From contig NC_016451.1 in the NCBI RefSeq assembly GCF_000235365.1, positions 620,001 through 684,000 on the forward strand: 64,000 nt of DNA, read 5' to 3'. The stretch comes from Eremothecium cymbalariae DBVPG#7215 (taxonomy: Eukaryota; Ascomycota; Saccharomycetes; Saccharomycetales; Saccharomycetaceae). Under the pieces are notes generated by a model that made no database searches, was not told the DNA's origin, and worked only from the letters and a program-made list of their open reading frames with translations. Shown here in pieces: positions 21,080 through 29,919 of this stretch. Within the stretch, counting starts at the first letter, position 1. Every line of letters starts with the position of its first letter. The position numbers and the translations under genes are program-made.

Positions 21080-21379
21080 TAAGAATCAATGAAATCTCGA
21101 TTTTGGGTGTTTATAGGAAAAGAAGATCAACAGTGAAGCTTTTATGGTAACTTTCTATATTTGTGCTTTCAAACTTCAAAGGCGATATTGTTAAGTTTTG
21201 GCTGCACAGGAAAAAAAGTGTAATAGGAATCAAGTTAGTCAGGTTTATCTACAAATTACACATTGGCAAGTTTAAAGAACAGGGATTAGCGGTTCAATAA
21301 CGACATAACTAGGACATAGGTAATCAATGAAGCCAAATAAATCACTGTTAGATTCAAAATTAGGACGTATAACTTTATT

Positions 21380-22171
21380 ATGAGCGATAAGAAGAAGATA
21401 ATGGAATTTTTGAAGGAAGCGATAAATATAGAAAAGGAAGAAGAATCAGAATCGATAGACAATAAAAGGGTTACGAAAAATGCTACTATGGCCAAAGAGC
21501 TAGAGGTCAAGAGAGATTTTCAGGAGCAACCTTCGCAGAGGGGAAATAGAAAGGTTTCACCTACAGTAGTTGTTAATGGAGAAGAGGATGTTGATGATGC
21601 GTATGATCCTCATGAGCATACGGCCAAGAGCAAAGAAATACTGTCGGAACCGTCGATAAAGTTAAATGAAGTAATACCGCCTGAGAATTTTAGTCATGTT
21701 GTTGGCGAAATCTACAGATCAAGCTTCCCTCGGCTAGAGAATTTTCAGTTTCTGAAGGAAAGGATCAAACTGAAAAGCATCTTAGTCTTGATCCCTGAAG
21801 AATACCCGCAAGAAAATCTAGACTTTATGTGCGGTGCTGAAATCCAGCTATTTCAAGTTGGGATGAGTGGCAACAAGGAACCATTTGTAAATATCCCCAG
21901 TAATTTGTTAACCAAAGCTCTACAAATTGCTATAAATCCTGCCAACCACCCCATCCTCATCCATTGTAATCGCGGCAAACATCGAACGGGCTGTCTAGTT
22001 GGATGTATCAGGAAGTTACAAAACTGGTCATTAACAATGATATTCGACGAGTACCGAAGGTTTGCTTTCCCCAAAGCCCGAGCCTTGGACCAGCAGTTTA
22101 TTGAAATGTACGATGACAAGGAGCTCATCCAGACTGCGAGTCAGAACAGCTGGCTACCCATAAAGTGGTAG
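21380..22171 (+). CDS. SIW14: Siw14 inositol pyrophosphate phosphatase (atypical dual-specificity fold)
   Basis: Siw14 removes the 5-beta phosphate of inositol pyrophosphates and belongs to the plant-and-fungi atypical dual-specificity phosphatases (Tyr_phosphatase2). The catalytic loop HCNRGKHRTG occupies residues 195-204, with nucleophile C196 and R202. Upstream are the family blocks PENFSHVVGEIYRSSFP (101-117) and ILVLIPEEYP. The first 95 residues are charged and probably disordered. Length 263, a little shorter than in S. cerevisiae. It lies beside the AIM19 and H3/H4 genes, which matches YNL032W-YNL030W. Confidence 0.94.
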   Translation: MSDKKKIMEFLKEAINIEKEEESESIDNKRVTKNATMAKELEVKRDFQEQPSQRGNRKVSPTVVVNGEEDVDDAYDPHEHTAKSKEILSEPSIKLNEVIPPENFSHVVGEIYRSSFPRLENFQFLKERIKLKSILVLIPEEYPQENLDFMCGAEIQLFQVGMSGNKEPFVNIPSNLLTKALQIAINPANHPILIHCNRGKHRTGCLVGCIRKLQNWSLTMIFDEYRRFAFPKARALDQQFIEMYDDKELIQTASQNSWLPIKW

Positions 22172-22230
22172 AGCAACAGCACGCATGCTAAAACAAAACA
22201 AAAAGACCTAAACTAAAACACAAAGAGAAT

Positions 22231-22263
22231 TATATTATATATATATATATATATAATATATTA
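22231..22263. repeat. TA dinucleotide tract between SIW14 and AIM19
   Basis: A near-perfect alternating AT tract of about 30 bases lies in the convergent spacer, probably part of both 3' ends. It is a likely length-variable microsatellite. Confidence 0.8.
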
Positions 22264-22269
22264 TGTACA
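22262..22269 (-). promoter_or_regulatory. Puf3-type 3' UTR site of AIM19
   Basis: On the AIM19 strand the bases read TGTACATA, fitting TGTAHATA, about 81 bases beyond the stop. AIM19 encodes a mitochondrial membrane protein. Confidence 0.45.
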
Positions 22270-22349
22270 ACAGACATAGCTGTGTCTAGGGCGCCGTCTT
22301 TGCAAGAATTGTTTGATCAAACTGGTTTTCATCACTACTAATCGGCTAC

Positions 22350-22778
22350 TCAGCTAAAGCGACCCGACAAGAACCTCTGACCATACAGCAACCCGCTAAC
22401 ACCAGACGTGCCAGCCAGAAGAAGAGGCCAAACCCGTCCATATCTCAGTGCGCTTACCGATCCACGTCCTCCAACTAGCAAGTACAACGATGACCATGCG
22501 GCTAAAAAACCGGACCCGGATTCCAAGTCCCCATCATGTATAATCCACCCTCCCAGGGCCTGAGCTGCACCAAACAAAACCGAAGTCTTAGCAGTCGGCC
22601 CAATAAACTTGGGCCTTATAAGCGAAGACAAAACCCCCCCCGTGTTCCTCGCTGCAACGGACACCGGTGTCTCCACCGCTGGCGATAGCACTGGCGTGGC
22701 GAATAAAAGAAAACTATTCAACCACGCCAGCGCTGGCGTATAAGACAATTCTTTAACCTGCTGCACATAAGCCAACAT
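22350..22778 (-). CDS. AIM19: Aim19, small mitochondrial inner-membrane protein
   Basis: Aim19 is a small mitochondrial protein of unknown biochemical role, named from a screen for altered inheritance of mitochondria. The first in-frame ATG is at 22778 (142 aa); the longer open frame upstream has no ATG. Conserved features are the N-terminal ATPVLSPAVETP, the segment AKTSVLFGAAQALGGWIIHDGDLESGSGF, the hydrophobic FLAAWSSLYLLVGG, the block SALRYGRVWPL, and the ending LLYGQRFLSGRF. Two to four hydrophobic segments are likely. The region is more GC-rich than its surroundings, as are the adjacent histone genes. Confidence 0.9.
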   Translation of the reverse strand: MLAYVQQVKELSYTPALAWLNSFLLFATPVLSPAVETPVSVAARNTGGVLSSLIRPKFIGPTAKTSVLFGAAQALGGWIIHDGDLESGSGFLAAWSSLYLLVGGRGSVSALRYGRVWPLLLAGTSGVSGLLYGQRFLSGRFS

Positions 22779-23060
22779 CCTGCAACACCACCGTTCTTGC
22801 AAACTACCCACCCCAGCGTCTGCTGCAGCCACCACTCTCTATTTACCCAACTGCAAAAGGGAGGTGTGCGGGTAGAAACGGCCCACGGATCAACGTTTGA
22901 ATTAGCAAAAAACAGCAACCCCGTCCCCGTTTACGCAACGCTACACATAAACTTATCATTACAACCTATGGGATTTATTATTTAACTATGGTACAAAGTA
23001 ATATGGAGCCCAATACTACATCCATGTAAACTAATAAAAAAACACTCCACCGTAGCCCTC

Positions 23061-23477
<417 letters not shown>

Positions 23478-23960
23478 TTACCCTCTGTGATATGTAAAGT
23501 TCTCTTCTTTCACAAACAAAACCCCTTGTTATTTTATACAAGATAACAGAGAACAAAATCCCGAACCAAGAAGCAAAAATTCTATGCAACACCTTTCCTG
23601 CGCTTAAATACAAAAATTAAAAAACACCAACCACCAAGCAAGACAGCTAGAAAACAACTAGAAGCACCCTATCAAACCACCACACCGCAATACGTTCCGA
23701 AGACCACGCTTTTGCACCAAACAGCCGTGTTTCCCTTTTCCATTCCTTCCGCTTTTTGGTCTGGTCCGTCCCGAACCGTCCCCAGAGGCGATGGCGGCGG
23801 GCGGCAAACTCGCACGCGAGGCTGCTGCAGCCCCACCGCCGCGCGAAATTTGTGGTCCGGAGAACGTGACAGCACCGCCCGAAAAGCCCCATTACAGGCA
23901 CGTGCAAGACAGGTGTTGCCAAAAAGCAGGGGTAGCGGGCGGAGAGGGGAAACTCTGAGC

Positions 23961-23966
23961 ACGCGT
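23961..23966. promoter_or_regulatory. MCB-type element ACGCGT
   Basis: ACGCGT is the core bound by the G1/S factor MBF in yeast and lies mid-way between H3 and H4. A single six-base match is weak evidence by itself, but S-phase control of histones makes it plausible. Confidence 0.4.
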
Positions 23967-24069
23967 TCCATGCCTGTTTCTTCGCGTGTCAGAGAGAGAA
24001 CTCGCCCTAAAAGAGCGAATGGAATTCCGTTTGATTGGAGAGACGGGTTCGTAGTTCTGCCGTTCCTCT

Positions 24070-24119
24070 CGCTGTGCGAAAGCGGTTCGCTGCGCGCAGC
24101 GAACCGCTTTCGCACAGCG
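24070..24119. repeat. Perfect 50-bp palindrome in the H3/H4 promoter
   Basis: Bases 24070-24094 are followed without spacer by their exact reverse complement (24095-24119). The centre is GCTGCG/CGCAGC. Each arm also contains its own smaller inverted repeat, GCGAA-AGCGG-TTCGC. The symmetry stops abruptly at both ends. It could form a cruciform or present two copies of one protein site; function unknown. Confidence 0.95.
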
Positions 24120-24134
24120 TTCTGCGGATTTCTC
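24119..24134 (+). promoter_or_regulatory. Spt10-type histone UAS, one mismatch
   Basis: GTTCT, six bases, TTCTC fits the yeast histone UAS (G/A)TTCC-N6-TTCNC except for one base. It abuts the right end of the palindrome. I found no perfect copy elsewhere in the promoter on either strand. Confidence 0.35.
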
Positions 24135-24354
24135 ACCAGCTGGCGCCTCTCGCTATACAGAATATCGCGTTTTTTCAAAAAGGGCTTGAGCGTAGTTTAG
24201 GGTACGGTTACCGGCGGATACAGGCGTCCAATATAGGAGGTGTTTTGTATGGTATGGCACCGTCCCCCTCCCCAGCAGCCACGACGAAATGAGATTTTTT
24301 TGTTGTTTCTTCTGGGGAGAGGGAGGGGAGATTAAATAAAAATAAAAAAAACGT

Positions 24355-24363
24355 TATATATAA
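24355..24363 (+). promoter_or_regulatory. TATA box of histone H4 gene
   Basis: TATATATAA lies about 195 bases before the H4 ATG, in an A-rich segment that follows a G-rich tract. It matches the TATAWAWR consensus. Confidence 0.5.
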
Positions 24364-24553
24364 GGAAAGTAGAAGGATCTAGTTTTCATGTTCTGATGAG
24401 GCTTTAGTTGTAGTTTCGGAGGGTTCGTAAAAATCACAAGAGTTCAATCCACAGATAATTGGGTACTGTTTTAAGGTGTAGTTTGCAAGACAACAAACTA
24501 ACTAGAAAACAGATAAAAGACAGACACACACAGAGTTCATACACGCTATTTAA

Positions 24554-24868
<315 letters not shown>

Positions 24869-25211
24869 ATTCTTTAGGGCTCTGGGATATATTCGGAGTT
24901 TTTTTTCAAATGAATTGAGATTTCAATATATAGTATATATTGGTGTGTATTATAGCAAGGCAGATTTAAAGTCCTTATGATATGCTTGGGGAGACCGAGT
25001 GTTTCTAATGTTACTCTTTTTTTCTTCACTCTGGGCGTGTTTTGTGTAGAAGTCAAGGGCTGAAGGTCGCAGATACAATGAGCTTCCTATGTATTGGTTG
25101 GTGGCTATTTGTTACTTGCCATCGTTTTCGTTTATACAGTGGGGTGCCGTAGAGGGGCATGATAAGCTGTGCTGCAGCATCCACCCGTACGCACGGTGGG
25201 TCGGTGTGTGG
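24869..25211. other. Convergent HHF2/SDS3 spacer
   Basis: No gene is visible in these 343 bases. In S. cerevisiae the mannosyltransferase genes KTR5 (beside HHF2) and KTR7 (beside SDS3) occupy the matching positions, so an ancestral KTR gene seems to be absent here. Confidence 0.55.
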
Positions 25212-26320
25212 TCACACTTTGAATGGGGCCGGAGGCTGGCCCGTTAGATGTCTTATCAATGCTATATCCTCGGTGACTTCGTCTTGCGTCAAGGATTGCA
25301 AAGGAGGGGCGCTCTTAGTTGACGGCCTCTGGTTGTTCCTTGGCTTTTTCTTTTCATTGTCCTTCTCATCGGAGCCAAATAGTAAGGCGTATAGCTCATT
25401 TGAATCGCTGATGTACTGCAGAAATTCGGAGTCGCTGTTGTTCTGGCTCCCGGCCATGGATGTGTTGTTTCCGTTTGTACTGCCGTTGCCGACACGGTTG
25501 CCGCTTTGAATACTGAGGGCTTCCCTGTTGTTGGACATGTATTCGCTTTCCTCGTTGATGATACGGGCAGCGGTGTTGGTGGTGACCCGTCTTCGTAACG
25601 ATCTACGTTCTGTCCCCGTTTCTGTACCGCTTTCGTTGGCACTGGCTCCGCCAGCACCGCCCCCCCCAACTCACTGGCTGATGAATCCCATGTATTCTGG
25701 TTAGAGTTACGTGAGGTTTTCTGAAACTTGGTACGTGCATAGTCTATGGAATAAGAATGCGCATTGGCCACATCCATCAGTAGTCTTTCTTCTTGCAACT
25801 TTTTTATTTTCTTCCCAAACGACTCGTATAGCTTTTCTTTGCAAAGCTTAATCATCTTCTCGTGCTCCTCTTTGGTGCTCTCTATATCTTCCTGGAACTC
25901 GATGCTAGACCGGTGCACTCGATACTCCTCATACAACCTCAATCGAATCAACTCCAAATCCCTAGCTTCCTCTAAATCACGCATTGTTCTTGTGAACTGC
26001 GGGTTGTTCCCTTGATGCAAAGTAGTCAAATTCGTTTGCAAATGCGTTAAACGATCCCTGTAATGTGTATCTTTGTCCAAAACAAACCCCTGGCTTATTT
26101 TAGAAACCTTTGATTCAATGTTATACCGTCTCTTGTCCTTACGAGAGACTGAATCATAATATTTAATAAATGTTAGTATTGCAAAAAACCTAGCTATACT
26201 CCCTTCTCTCCTGCTGCCCCGACCAGAGAAGGAAACTAAAACCAATCATCAAAAACCTATGTACATACGTTCTTGTCGACTGTATTCTGGCTGGAAATGA
26301 TTATATCCCTGGAAATTCAT
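25212..26320 (-). CDS. SDS3: Sds3, Rpd3L histone-deacetylase complex subunit; spliced, with a frame break at a C8 run
   Basis: Sds3 is a core subunit of the Sin3-Rpd3L deacetylase complex. Exon 1 (26320-26269) begins ATG and encodes MNFQGYNHFQPEYSRQE; after the intron, exon 2 restores LSRKDKRRYNIESKV, the conserved family start, which an unspliced reading would not give. A coiled-coil region (about 60-150, YRDRLTHLQTNL to LQEERLLMDVANAHSY) follows. At a C8 run (25660-25667) the frame shifts by one base; beyond it the other frame continues with ERRSLRRR and ends in TEDIALIRHLTGQPPAPFKV, the conserved C-terminus. With one extra base the protein would be 329 residues, a normal length. A recent mutation or a homopolymer sequencing error are both possible. 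Confidence 0.9.
26149..26268 (-). other. Predicted spliceosomal intron in SDS3
   Basis: On the SDS3 strand the 120-base intron starts GTATGT (26268-26263), has the branch point TACTAAC (26178-26172) and ends CAG (26151-26149), about 23 bases after the branch. All three are perfect yeast consensus. Splicing joins codon phase 1 of exon 1 to the conserved LSRKDKRR block. Confidence 0.88.
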
Positions 26321-26631
26321 CTTTGATACCTGTGTTGTGTGTGTTACAGCCCTTCTGTTGTGTACTGAATTCTGCAAACACAGATTTTTTTAGTTTAAGG
26401 TTAAAACATCTCAAAACTAAGCGCATAAATATACATAATATCTAGAGCTCGTGAAGAGGGAAATTTTTCGATTACGCAGCTAAAAACAAGGCCAAGTTAG
26501 CGATATGTGGGCTTCAAAAGAACAAGGGCAGTTCGTTCGTTTTTAAAATATGTATTTATGGTTTTCTAATCGGAGTTCTATCTTTTTTCAGTCGTGTCTT
26601 TGGTATACTTGGTCGTTCTGCTTTTGGTTAG

Positions 26632-27486
26632 GGTCCACTTCGTCGTCGCCATCGCCTTGAAAAGTATCTATTCGAAATATTAAGAGTTTTACAGTTGGGC
26701 CATAATTCTAACAAGATTGAATATATCAAACAATTCCTATAGGAGAGCCCGTTTCTGTGGGTGGTTGCCGTTGTTTTATGATTGTGCTTTCTTACGCAAA
26801 GGATGTTAAGCAAAGTAGAACGCCGCCTGGGAGTTCAGAATACTTTTCTTAAGCCAATTGTTTGGTTTTGAGACGATAGCTTCATTAGATCTAGTTTTGA
26901 ATTGGATTGTGGAGTCGTCATATGTTTCCGTTGAGCAATACGGTGTGCCTGGGAGAGTGATCGCTGCTTGGAGGAGTTCACCAGATCTTATTACCTTATT
27001 TGATTACACAAGGCATTGGGGCTGGATTGCGAGCACAGACCTTGGAACTACGACAATCATTAGTACTTCTCAGTTATTCAATCTGAAGCCGTTTTGTGGG
27101 CAAGGGTGGTCTATTGCCCTGGGTATTGTTGCAGCAAACAGCCATAGCAACAAAACAACCCTGCACATCTACGAAAATGTTCACATACTTGGCACACAGT
27201 AAGGGGCTACTGCCAACCGTGCCATAGAAGAACTATGCAAATTCGTATCTGAGCCCCATTTCGAGTTAAAGGCGACCGCAGCAAGTTATTCGCACCAGAC
27301 ATCTGGCATGTCCGTTCGGATTTGGAGGAATACGAAGCATTAGATACGGCCACCCCCATCACAACTACTATCACCACTAGTTCTTCTACTATTACTGCTA
27401 CTACTAATGCACGAGCGTTACGCTACACGCAGTTTAAATTTAGTAGCAGTCCCATCAAGCCACATCCAAGAACCCGCCCTTCGTAG
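26632..27486 (+). pseudogene. Decayed coding-like segment, unidentified
   Basis: No intact gene is present, but successive frames read like protein. Frame A (26632 onward) gives LEKYLFEILRVLQLGHNSNK and SPFLWVVAVVL, broken by stops. Frame B (26852-27340) gives a long stretch without any Met, including WRSSPDLITLFDYTRHWGWI and NSHSNKTTLHIYENVHILG, with one TAA at 27200, and continues with EELCKFVSEPHFELKATAAS. A third frame from about 27290 gives WHVRSDLEEYEALDTATP and a Thr/Ser-rich tail, with a stop at 27484. I do not recognise the family. It could be a gene lost in this lineage, or chance open sequence. Confidence 0.3.
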
Positions 27487-27719
27487 CCAAGAGTTTTCGG
27501 TATCTTATATGTACACCACAGTATCTTTCTAAACATCCAGTGGGAAGTTCTACAGTTGTCCTTTGCGCCCCGTTATACTCCTATCAGAGGGCATAATAGG
27601 CAATAGGCTGAGCTGAGTTTGCTTAGACCAAGCAGGAACATTATTAATAAGCCTCGCTTTGAAAAATGATCTTCAACATATTATAATCATCGCGAGGTTT
27701 TCGAAAGAGTGTTTAATAT

Positions 27720-27729
27720 ATCACGTGAT
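27720..27729. promoter_or_regulatory. Cbf1-type E-box upstream of CRZ1
   Basis: ATCACGTGAT is a ten-base palindrome matching the Cbf1/CDEI sequence. No AT-rich CDEII or CDEIII-like sequence follows on either side, so it is read as a promoter site rather than a centromere. Confidence 0.45.
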
Positions 27730-27937
27730 CTGGATTAAGCAAGAAAGAGCAACAGTTTCGCCCTAACGAACAGGTTTTTGAAGTTATTAACGCTTGCTTA
27801 GCTACTTAGTAGAAGGAACCGGTACTGTTGCAGTGCAGCATATTTGCAGGTTCATATAATATTAAGAAGGTGAAGCGCAAATTTTACCGTACATCACGAA
27901 TAAAAAGCCAGGGGATTTCGCAGGAAATTATAGAGCA

Positions 27938-29620
27938 ATGAGCTTTGAAGACTATATCAATGCGCAAACCATTGGAGTTGATAATCTTCAAGAAGAGCGT
28001 CCAGAACAGAGGAGTAAACAAGACTATGCCAATAATTTCAGTAGTCAGGTTGAAAGTAATATGGCTTTGAAGCAACAGGAACAGCCACTTGAGACCGTGC
28101 ATGTCGGTAATGCCGCTGGGGATGGCCAGCTGTTTAATGCGTTTAATACAAATGCTTCTGATACTTTGACTATCCCACAAGTAATTCTTTCACCGTATGA
28201 ACAGTCGGAAGATTTCAGAACCCCTACGCAGGTAAGTGAATTGCTTCAGGCACCTACCATCAACATTCAGACACCTGCGGATAATGCAGGTGGTGTCCCC
28301 TTTACCCAAACCAAACCCAGTGTTGATTTAAGTTCACCTACAACCGCTTCTCAATGCCATGATTCTTTTGACGTTAGTCAACTACGGATCCCTAATACGC
28401 CCAACCGAGATAGTTATCTTTACACTGGTTTGAGCAGCGACAGGAGTGTTAGTGGTCATAATTTACACTCTCCAGAAAGTGCTTCGCCTTACGTCCACTA
28501 TCATGACGTTGCGGTGTCGCCACAGGTTTCCTATTTAACTACTGGCAACGATGACTTGGATGAGATATTAAGTCTTCATTCAGGAACAACTGAGAACTCT
28601 GATTACTTTCGTATTCATGACATTAACGATTTGAATGCCATTTTAGATGACAACGCAGATGTTTTCCGATCCTCAGGATCCACTGAAATGACTTCACAAA
28701 GTCCTATTAACAACATATTAACGCCACCTAATACCACATCTCACTACGCCCCTCAGATAAGTGTTCATCAGGTTGTTGACCAAGTACCGACCTCGTTCAG
28801 CGTTACTCCCTCTCCGAGGACCTCCTTCAATGAAGGCAATAATAGGCCCAATGTGGACTTTTTATCTGTCCATAACGCAGAGGATTATGCTGTTACAGAT
28901 GATGCTGACTTGGATGATCTTCATGAACAGATGCGTCAAGGGCGGAAACAAAAACGTCGTCCGTCAAACAAATCATCCAGGTCACGGTCAATTGGCCGTA
29001 GTTTGTCTCCGGATGAGAAAGCACGTTCTCTGAGCAAGAATAGGGAGAAGCTTCTGGAACTGGCAGCTTTACATGTACCTGATTCGAACACTAACAAGCC
29101 CATATCTCCATATTCGATACCCACTGGTTCAACTTCTACAGTAAACGCTACTCCGGTCAAAACAGCTACCCCCCTCGATGAGGGCGAGACAGCACTAAAT
29201 TTATCTGGTAATACGAGAAGAAAATCCTTGCAGAAGAACCCTGCAATTTACTCCTGCGACCTATGTAATAAAAAATTCACCAGGCCTTATAATTTAAAAT
29301 CCCATCTACGTACCCATACAGATGAGAGGCCGTTTGCTTGCAATATGTGTGGTAAGGCATTTGCAAGACAGCATGATCGAAAAAGACATGAAGATTTACA
29401 TTCAGGTAAGAAACGATATGTATGTGGTGGGAAGTTAAAAGATGGGACTTCCTGGGGATGTGGTAAGAAATTTGCACGAAGCGATGCTTTGGGAAGGCAT
29501 TTCAAGACAGATAGTGGCCGTAGGTGTATTGCACCTTTATATGAAGAGGCCTCAAGAGAAAGGGCAGCTCAGAATTTAGCTCCTCCATCCGAAAGCGAAC
29601 AATTTTGGTTAGCCCAATAA
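27938..29620 (+). CDS. CRZ1: Crz1, calcineurin-responsive zinc-finger transcription factor
   Basis: Crz1 is dephosphorylated by calcineurin upon a calcium rise and then activates stress genes from the nucleus. Two C2H2 fingers (about residues 440-488: [27 protein letters not shown] and [19 protein letters not shown]) are followed by an atypical third, [20 protein letters not shown] with ALGRHF. The N-terminal 400 residues are Ser/Thr/Asn/Gln-rich. PQISVH (272-277) fits the calcineurin docking pattern PxIx[21 protein letters not shown], before the fingers, is a plausible phosphorylated nuclear-transport region. The 560-residue length is shorter than in S. cerevisiae, mostly in the low-complexity part. 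It lies next to SAM50, as in the YNL order. Confidence 0.94.
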   Translation: MSFEDYINAQTIGVDNLQEERPEQRSKQDYANNFSSQVESNMALKQQEQPLETVHVGNAAGDGQLFNAFNTNASDTLTIPQVILSPYEQSEDFRTPTQVSELLQAPTINIQTPADNAGGVPFTQTKPSVDLSSPTTASQCHDSFDVSQLRIPNTPNRDSYLYTGLSSDRSVSGHNLHSPESASPYVHYHDVAVSPQVSYLTTGNDDLDEILSLHSGTTENSDYFRIHDINDLNAILDDNADVFRSSGSTEMTSQSPINNILTPPNTTSHYAPQISVHQVVDQVPTSFSVTPSPRTSFNEGNNRPNVDFLSVHNAEDYAVTDDADLDDLHEQMRQGRKQKRRPSNKSSRSRSIGRSLSPDEKARSLSKNREKLLELAALHVPDSNTNKPISPYSIPTGSTSTVNATPVKTATPLDEGETALNLSGNTRRKSLQKNPAIYSCDLCNKKFTRPYNLKSHLRTHTDERPFACNMCGKAFARQHDRKRHEDLHSGKKRYVCGGKLKDGTSWGCGKKFARSDALGRHFKTDSGRRCIAPLYEEASRERAAQNLAPPSESEQFWLAQ

Positions 29621-29919
29621 AACAAAAGAGAAAACTGGATTTCCAAATAAGATATGTAAAATTATGAGTATATCTTTATCACGTTTAATACGAATAGAAT
29701 GTATCGTGTCTTTATAATTATATTAGTATAAATAACAAATCTCTATATATGATTTGATATAGTTCGGTGTTCCAGTCTGAGCGTTGGGTTTTTTCCATAA
29801 TATGCTTCCTAAGTGCAAGCGACAAACCGACTGGAATTTGAATAAAGTTGAAAACAGAGATGTAAAAGTATTTATTTAAAAGTATCAATTGACAACAATA
29901 ATAAGGCGCTAATAGAAAT

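Larger units (their letters stand above)
26321..27937. other. SDS3-CRZ1 divergent intergenic region
   Basis: At 1.6 kb this is one of the longest gene-free stretches. It contains the decayed segment described at 26632-27486, a run of ACT-type triplets at about 27370-27415, and an E-box at 27720-27729. The last 450 bases before CRZ1 look like ordinary promoter DNA. Confidence 0.6.

Noticed and set aside
23672..24292. Several long open frames on both strands of the H3/H4 promoter
   Set aside because: They overlap one another, are Arg/Ser-rich as expected from GC-rich promoter sequence, and match no family.
27720..27729. CDEI-like ATCACGTGAT as a possible centromere
   Set aside because: No adjacent 80-160 bp AT-rich CDEII and no CCGAA-centred CDEIII on either side; it is more likely a Cbf1 promoter site.
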